Under the pieces are notes generated by a model. It saw only the letters and a program-made list of their open reading frames with translations, was not told the DNA's origin and ran no database searches. 64,000 bases of DNA, taken from an uncultured Roseobacter sp. (lineage in GTDB: Bacteria > Pseudomonadota > Alphaproteobacteria > Rhodobacterales > Rhodobacteraceae). Shown here one piece after another: positions 60,699 through 64,000 of the stretch (position 1 is its first letter; every line of letters starts with the position of its first letter). The stretch covers positions 682,001-746,000 of the forward strand of contig NZ_CANLKW010000003.1 of assembly GCF_947491795.1 (NCBI RefSeq), given 5' to 3'. The position numbers were made by a program, and so were the translations under genes.

Positions 60699-62503
60699 CA
60701 GAACGTCCTCTTTTTCGGAGCGATCTTTTTGGGGTCGATGCCGCCGTCATTGTGGCTGGTCAGCGCCTGTTCATGCACGCCACGATAGCCCAGGCTCGCT
60801 TTGCTGCCCTTGAACCAGATCAGCGAGTGTTTGCGCCAGTTCACGTCATCGCGCTCGGGGAAATCCTCATGCGCGTGCGCGCCACGGCTTTCCTTGCGCG
60901 CTTCGGCCCCGGTGATGGTCGCCACGGCGTTGGGGATGAGGTTGGCCAGTTCCAGCGTTTCCATCAGGTCCGAGTTCCACACAAGGCTGCGGTCGGTCAC
61001 GCCCACATCCGCCCATTTGCCCGCGACCTCTTCCATAGCTTTTTTGCCGTCAGCCAGAGTGTCATTGGCGCGGAACACGGCTGCGTCCTTCTGCATGGTC
61101 TGCTGCATTTCGAGCCGCAGTTCCGCCGTGGGCGTGTGCCCCTTGGCGTAGCGGGTGTTGTCAAAGCGGTCGAGCGCAGCCTGGATCGAGTTTGCATTCG
61201 GTGTCGGCACAGCACTGTCCGGATCGACGATTTTACCCGCACGGATCGCCGCAGCCCGGCCAAAGACCACCAGGTCAATGAGCGAGTTGGAGCCCAGGCG
61301 GTTGGCCCCGTGCACGGAGGCACAGCCGGCCTCGCCCACGGCCATCAGGCCCGGCGAGACGCGGTCAGGGTCGTCGGATGTCGGGGCCAGCACCTCGCCC
61401 CAGTAGTTCGTGGGAATGCCACCCATATTGTAGTGTACGGTGGGCAGCACCGGGATCGGCTCTTTGTTGAGGTTCACACCGGCAAAGACGCGCGCGCTTT
61501 CCGATATCCCCGGCAGGCGCAGTTTCAGCGTCTCGGGCGGCAGGTGGCTGAGGTTGAGGTGAATGTGGTCACCGTCCTTGCCCACGCCCCGGCCCTCGCG
61601 GATTTCCATCGTCATGCAGCGGCTGACATAGTCGCGCGGTGCGAGGTCTTTGTACTGGGGCGCATAGCGTTCCATGAAGCGCTCGCCCTCGGAATTGGTC
61701 AGGTATCCGCCCTCGCCGCGTGCGCCTTCGGTGATCAGACAGCCCGCGCCGTAGATGCCCGTGGGGTGGAACTGAACGAATTCCATGTCCTGCAGCGGCA
61801 GGCCCGCACGTGCCGTCATGCCGCCGCCGTCGCCGGTGCAGGTGTGTGCGGACGTGGCCGAGAAATAGGCACGGCCATAGCCGCCCGTGGCCAGCACGAC
61901 CATTTTGGAGGCAAAGAGATGCAGCGTGCCGTCATCGAGTTTCCAGCAGAGCACCCCCTGGCAGACGCCATCGTCGGACATGATCAGGTCGATCGCGAAA
62001 TATTCGATGTAGAATTCCGCGTTGTTTTTCAGCGACTGGCCATAGAGCGTGTGCAGGATCGCGTGGCCGGTGCGGTCAGCGGCAGCACAGGTCCGCTGCA
62101 CGGCGGGGCCTTCACCGAATTCGGTGGTGTGACCGCCAAAGGGACGCTGATAAATCTTGCCTTCTTCGGTGCGGGAAAAGGGCACGCCGTAGTGCTCCAG
62201 CTCATAAACCGCTTTGGGGGCCTCGCGCGCCAGGTATTCCATCGCATCCGTGTCGCCCAGCCAGTCAGAGCCTTTGACGGTGTCATACATGTGCCACTGC
62301 CAGTTGTCGGGCCCCATGTTGGCCAGCGAGGCGGCGATGCCCCCCTGGGCCGCAACCGTGTGCGACCGGGTCGGAAAGACCTTGGTCACGCAGGCGGTGC
62401 GCAGCCCCTGTTCGGCCATGCCCAGCGTGGCGCGCAGACCAGCGCCCCCGGCCCCGACGACAACAACGTCGTATTCGTGTGTTTCGTATTCGTAAGCAGC
62501 CAT
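60698..62503 (-). CDS. sdhA: Succinate dehydrogenase flavoprotein subunit
   Basis: 601 residues from the ATG at 62503 ([20 protein letters not shown]). The FAD-linking His lies in [11 protein letters not shown]; the substrate site includes QFHPTG, the catalytic Arg region [11 protein letters not shown] and [15 protein letters not shown]. It oxidises succinate to fumarate in the TCA cycle. The frame is open 120 bp further upstream but homology fixes the start. Confidence 0.98.
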   Translation of the reverse strand: MAAYEYETHEYDVVVVGAGGAGLRATLGMAEQGLRTACVTKVFPTRSHTVAAQGGIAASLANMGPDNWQWHMYDTVKGSDWLGDTDAMEYLAREAPKAVYELEHYGVPFSRTEEGKIYQRPFGGHTTEFGEGPAVQRTCAAADRTGHAILHTLYGQSLKNNAEFYIEYFAIDLIMSDDGVCQGVLCWKLDDGTLHLFASKMVVLATGGYGRAYFSATSAHTCTGDGGGMTARAGLPLQDMEFVQFHPTGIYGAGCLITEGARGEGGYLTNSEGERFMERYAPQYKDLAPRDYVSRCMTMEIREGRGVGKDGDHIHLNLSHLPPETLKLRLPGISESARVFAGVNLNKEPIPVLPTVHYNMGGIPTNYWGEVLAPTSDDPDRVSPGLMAVGEAGCASVHGANRLGSNSLIDLVVFGRAAAIRAGKIVDPDSAVPTPNANSIQAALDRFDNTRYAKGHTPTAELRLEMQQTMQKDAAVFRANDTLADGKKAMEEVAGKWADVGVTDRSLVWNSDLMETLELANLIPNAVATITGAEARKESRGAHAHEDFPERDDVNWRKHSLIWFKGSKASLGYRGVHEQALTSHNDGGIDPKKIAPKKRTF

Positions 62504-62565
62504 GGAATTTCTCCCGGATGTGTGAGGTTGCGCCGGGCACGTACGGCCCGGTGCGGAATGTTCGG

Positions 62566-62937
62566 TCAGAGGGCCAGTCGCACGATGGCGTAAAGCCCGG
62601 TCGCCATTGCGGCATAGGACAGGCATGTCGTGGCGATGATGGTAATTTTCTGCGCCAGCCCGTGCACGTAGTCCTCGATCAGGGCCTGCACCCCGCCGGC
62701 AAAATGCTTAAACGTCACGATGATGGTCAGCGCTGCAACGACCGCCGGGAACGGACGGGCGAAATAGGCGGTGACGTCCTCATGGGGGGCGCCCAGCATC
62801 GGGCCAAAGGTAAAGACAAAAAGCGGGATCAGGATCAGCAGGGCGCCGGAACTGACGGTCATGGACCAGTGGTGTTCTGTGCCGGTTTTGGCCGACCCCA
62901 TTCCGGTGGCGCGTTTTCGGTCAGTCAGATAGCTCAT
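62566..62937 (-). CDS. sdhD: Succinate dehydrogenase membrane anchor subunit
   Basis: 123 residues from the ATG at 62937, with GAGGGGG about seven bases upstream (a start at 62955 would overlap sdhC). Three transmembrane helices. HHW near the N-terminus and [16 protein letters not shown] carry the usual His and Asp-Tyr of the haem/quinone region. It anchors SdhAB in the inner membrane. Gap of 10 bp to sdhC. Confidence 0.93.
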   Translation of the reverse strand: MSYLTDRKRATGMGSAKTGTEHHWSMTVSSGALLILIPLFVFTFGPMLGAPHEDVTAYFARPFPAVVAALTIIVTFKHFAGGVQALIEDYVHGLAQKITIIATTCLSYAAMATGLYAIVRLAL

Positions 62938-62947
62938 ACCGGCCCCC

Positions 62948-63331
62948 TCAGACAATGATGATGGTCAGCAGGGTCAGCACAAAAGAGCCGCCGATCACTG
63001 CATAGCCGAGTTTATAGGCTGTCTCCAGGTCCAGCCCGACGCCCTGATCCCAGATCAGATGCCGCAGACCGGCCAGCGTGTGATACCACAGGCCCCAGAC
63101 CGACAGCAGCATGACCAGATCGCCGAACCAGCTGGTCAGCACCCCGTCTGCAACGGCGAAATACTCAGGAGATGTCGCCGCGGCCAGAAACCACCAGACC
63201 ACCAGCAGCGCAGAGATCAGCAGCGCATTGCCGGTGATCCGCGTCAGGATCGACGTCATGGAGGTAAGCTGCGGGCGATAGATCGACAGGTGCGGTGACA
63301 ACGGGCGATTGCCCCGGTTCACATCGGCCAT
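62948..63331 (-). CDS. sdhC: Succinate dehydrogenase cytochrome b556 subunit
   Basis: 127 residues. RPLSPHLSIYRPQLTSMTSI is the SdhC signature with the quinone-site Ser and Arg. Three transmembrane helices follow, with the haem His in HTLAGLRHLIWD. First gene of the operon sdhC-sdhD-sdhA-(two small genes)-sdhB. AAGGAA precedes the ATG. Confidence 0.96.
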   Translation of the reverse strand: MADVNRGNRPLSPHLSIYRPQLTSMTSILTRITGNALLISALLVVWWFLAAATSPEYFAVADGVLTSWFGDLVMLLSVWGLWYHTLAGLRHLIWDQGVGLDLETAYKLGYAVIGGSFVLTLLTIIIV

Positions 63332-63358
63332 AATAGATTCCTTTTGTTCCCTGAGCGT

Positions 63359-63387
63359 ATTAGTACCCTATATTGCCGTATTGTCAC
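63359..63387 (-). promoter_or_regulatory. Candidate sdh operon promoter
   Basis: On the minus strand GTGACA (63387-63382) and ACTAAT (63364-63359), 17 bp apart, matching five and four consensus positions. Transcription would start near 63352, about 20 bp before the sdhC ATG. Confidence 0.4.
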
Positions 63388-63441
63388 CTGGCCGGAGCGG
63401 CCACAGGCGCGGTAATTTGGCGCGATTTAGCAGAATTCTGT

Positions 63442-64000
63442 TCACTTTTTGATAATGTGATCACAAGAAAAACCTGTGTGATCACATTGTGGCAGACCAC
63501 TGAGCTGCCGCGTGGTCTCGCGCTGCAGTTTGCGGCGGATCTGCGCAGGGTAATCCTCAAAGCCATTGGCGGTGATCACAAAGGCCCCCTCGCCCGTGAT
63601 CAGGTTCTCGTAAAACCAGCCCGTCAGATCGGTTTCGTCTGTCTCGATCGCCAGGGCGTTGACCGTCACGCCCATTTCCGCGAGCGCTGCATGGCGGGTG
63701 GCGGGCTCCGGCCCCTCGTTGGAGATCCCGTCGCCCGAGACATCAATCACGCGGCGCGCACAGTGCGGCACCTGCAGGAGAGCAGCTTCTGACGCGCTCA
63801 GTGCCTCGCCGATGGCCGTCGAGAAATTCCGCCAGACACGTTTGTTCGTGGCAACAGCCTCGGCCAGAGCGTCTGCATCATCGCCGCTGCGCACCGGTGT
63901 CCAGGGGATGGTCTGGCGCTGGCGCGAGGAGCCTGTCCACTGGATCACCGTGACCATCGCCTCCTGACTGATCAGCGCGTCAATGACGATACCGTCCCGC
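63442..64000 (-). CDS. DUF1194 protein, von Willebrand factor A-like (partial, N-terminus off the right edge)
   Basis: About 185 C-terminal residues are visible. The frame continues to the edge with RDGIVIDALISQEAMVTVIQ, so no start is in the window. VIDVSGDGISNEGPEPATRH is the DUF1194 form of a vWA motif, followed by LAEMGVTVNALAIETDETDL and AFVITANGFEDYPAQIRRKL. Members are usually secreted proteins of unknown role. Its last 12 codons contain the palindromes that probably belong to the sdh promoter region. Confidence 0.88.
   Translation of the reverse strand, partial: RDGIVIDALISQEAMVTVIQWTGSSRQRQTIPWTPVRSGDDADALAEAVATNKRVWRNFSTAIGEALSASEAALLQVPHCARRVIDVSGDGISNEGPEPATRHAALAEMGVTVNALAIETDETDLTGWFYENLITGEGAFVITANGFEDYPAQIRRKLQRETTRQLSGLPQCDHTGFSCDHIIKK
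63454..63488. promoter_or_regulatory. Two identical TGTGATCACA palindromes 21 bp apart, upstream of sdhC
   Basis: TGTGATCACA at 63456-63465 and 63477-63486. With flanks, AATGTGATCACA and TGTGATCACATT are also perfect complements of each other. Centres are 21 bp apart, two helical turns, on the same face of DNA. They overlap the last codons of the DUF1194 gene and lie about 110 and 130 bp upstream of the predicted sdh start site. Confidence 0.65.

Noticed and set aside
60653..62593. 646-codon open frame on the plus strand
   Set aside because: Antisense to sdhA over its entire length. Although very long, it has no domain and no ribosome site; SdhA is certain.

Overview
The window is about 64 kb of a GC-rich alphaproteobacterial chromosome. 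It almost certainly comes from a Rhodobacteraceae (Roseobacter-group) bacterium. The signs are a GcrA cell-cycle regulator, the ethylmalonyl-CoA pathway genes ccr and ecm, an H-NS/HvrA-type nucleoid protein, VPLPA-CTERM proteins, DUF1194 and TIGR02186 proteins, a LuxI/LuxR pair beside ccr, and an sdhC-D-A-x-x-B operon. I see no rRNA, tRNA, CRISPR array, prophage, insertion sequence or broken gene. This looks like core chromosome rather than an island, and both edges cut a gene (ribonuclease E/G on the left, a DUF1194 protein on the right).

Layout. 1-6.7 kb: a leftward infA-maf-RNase E/G operon, a nitrilase-family amidohydrolase divergent from a LysR regulator, a sirtuin, a copper-chaperone pair, rpmB and meaB. 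6.8-16.1 kb: hrpB, argD-argF, a DMT exporter, gcrA, and an overlapping ThDP-enzyme/CoA-transferase pair. 16.3-24.5 kb: a TPR protein, the osmoregulated periplasmic glucan operon opgC-opgG-opgH, a YHS/rhodanese pair and an SseB-like protein. 25.2-29.9 kb: part of a capsule export and Kdo locus (KpsT-like, KpsE-like, kdsA, phosphohexomutase). 29.9-39 kb: AsmA, rimO, several small proteins, an M48 lipoprotein, a class IV aminotransferase, a universal stress protein, nfuA, tsaB and a RimI-like acetyltransferase. 39-45.5 kb: a complete BMP-type nucleoside ABC importer and a TauE/TIGR02186 pair. 45.5-49.5 kb: an SDR, a RecD-like helicase and the quorum-sensing genes luxI, luxR and a small upstream gene. 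49.7-55.8 kb: ccr, an acyltransferase, ecm, an H-NS-like gene and deoD. 56-59 kb: DUF1989, a small zinc-ribbon membrane protein and two tandem VPLPA-CTERM proteins. 59-64 kb: the succinate dehydrogenase operon and a partial DUF1194 gene.

How parts work together. Ccr and Ecm are two dedicated steps of acetyl-CoA assimilation through ethylmalonyl-CoA. MeaB, about 43 kb away, is the GTPase that protects B12-dependent mutases. OpgC/G/H build and modify periplasmic glucans. KpsT/KpsE, KdsA and the phosphohexomutase point to a Kdo-linked capsule. The BMP lipoprotein-like binding protein, double ATPase and two permeases form one importer.

The most interesting signals are regulatory. A perfect, fully palindromic CtrA-type box (GTTAA-N7-TTAAC) lies just upstream of the small-gene/luxR/luxI operon, with an FNR-like box upstream of luxI. 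Two identical TGTGATCACA palindromes sit exactly 21 bp apart upstream of sdhC. A four-unit tandem repeat with an 11-bp period lies behind deoD. A short Trp-Trp ORF with a very strong ribosome binding site precedes the DMT exporter. The sdh operon also carries two uncharacterised exported small proteins between sdhA and sdhB.
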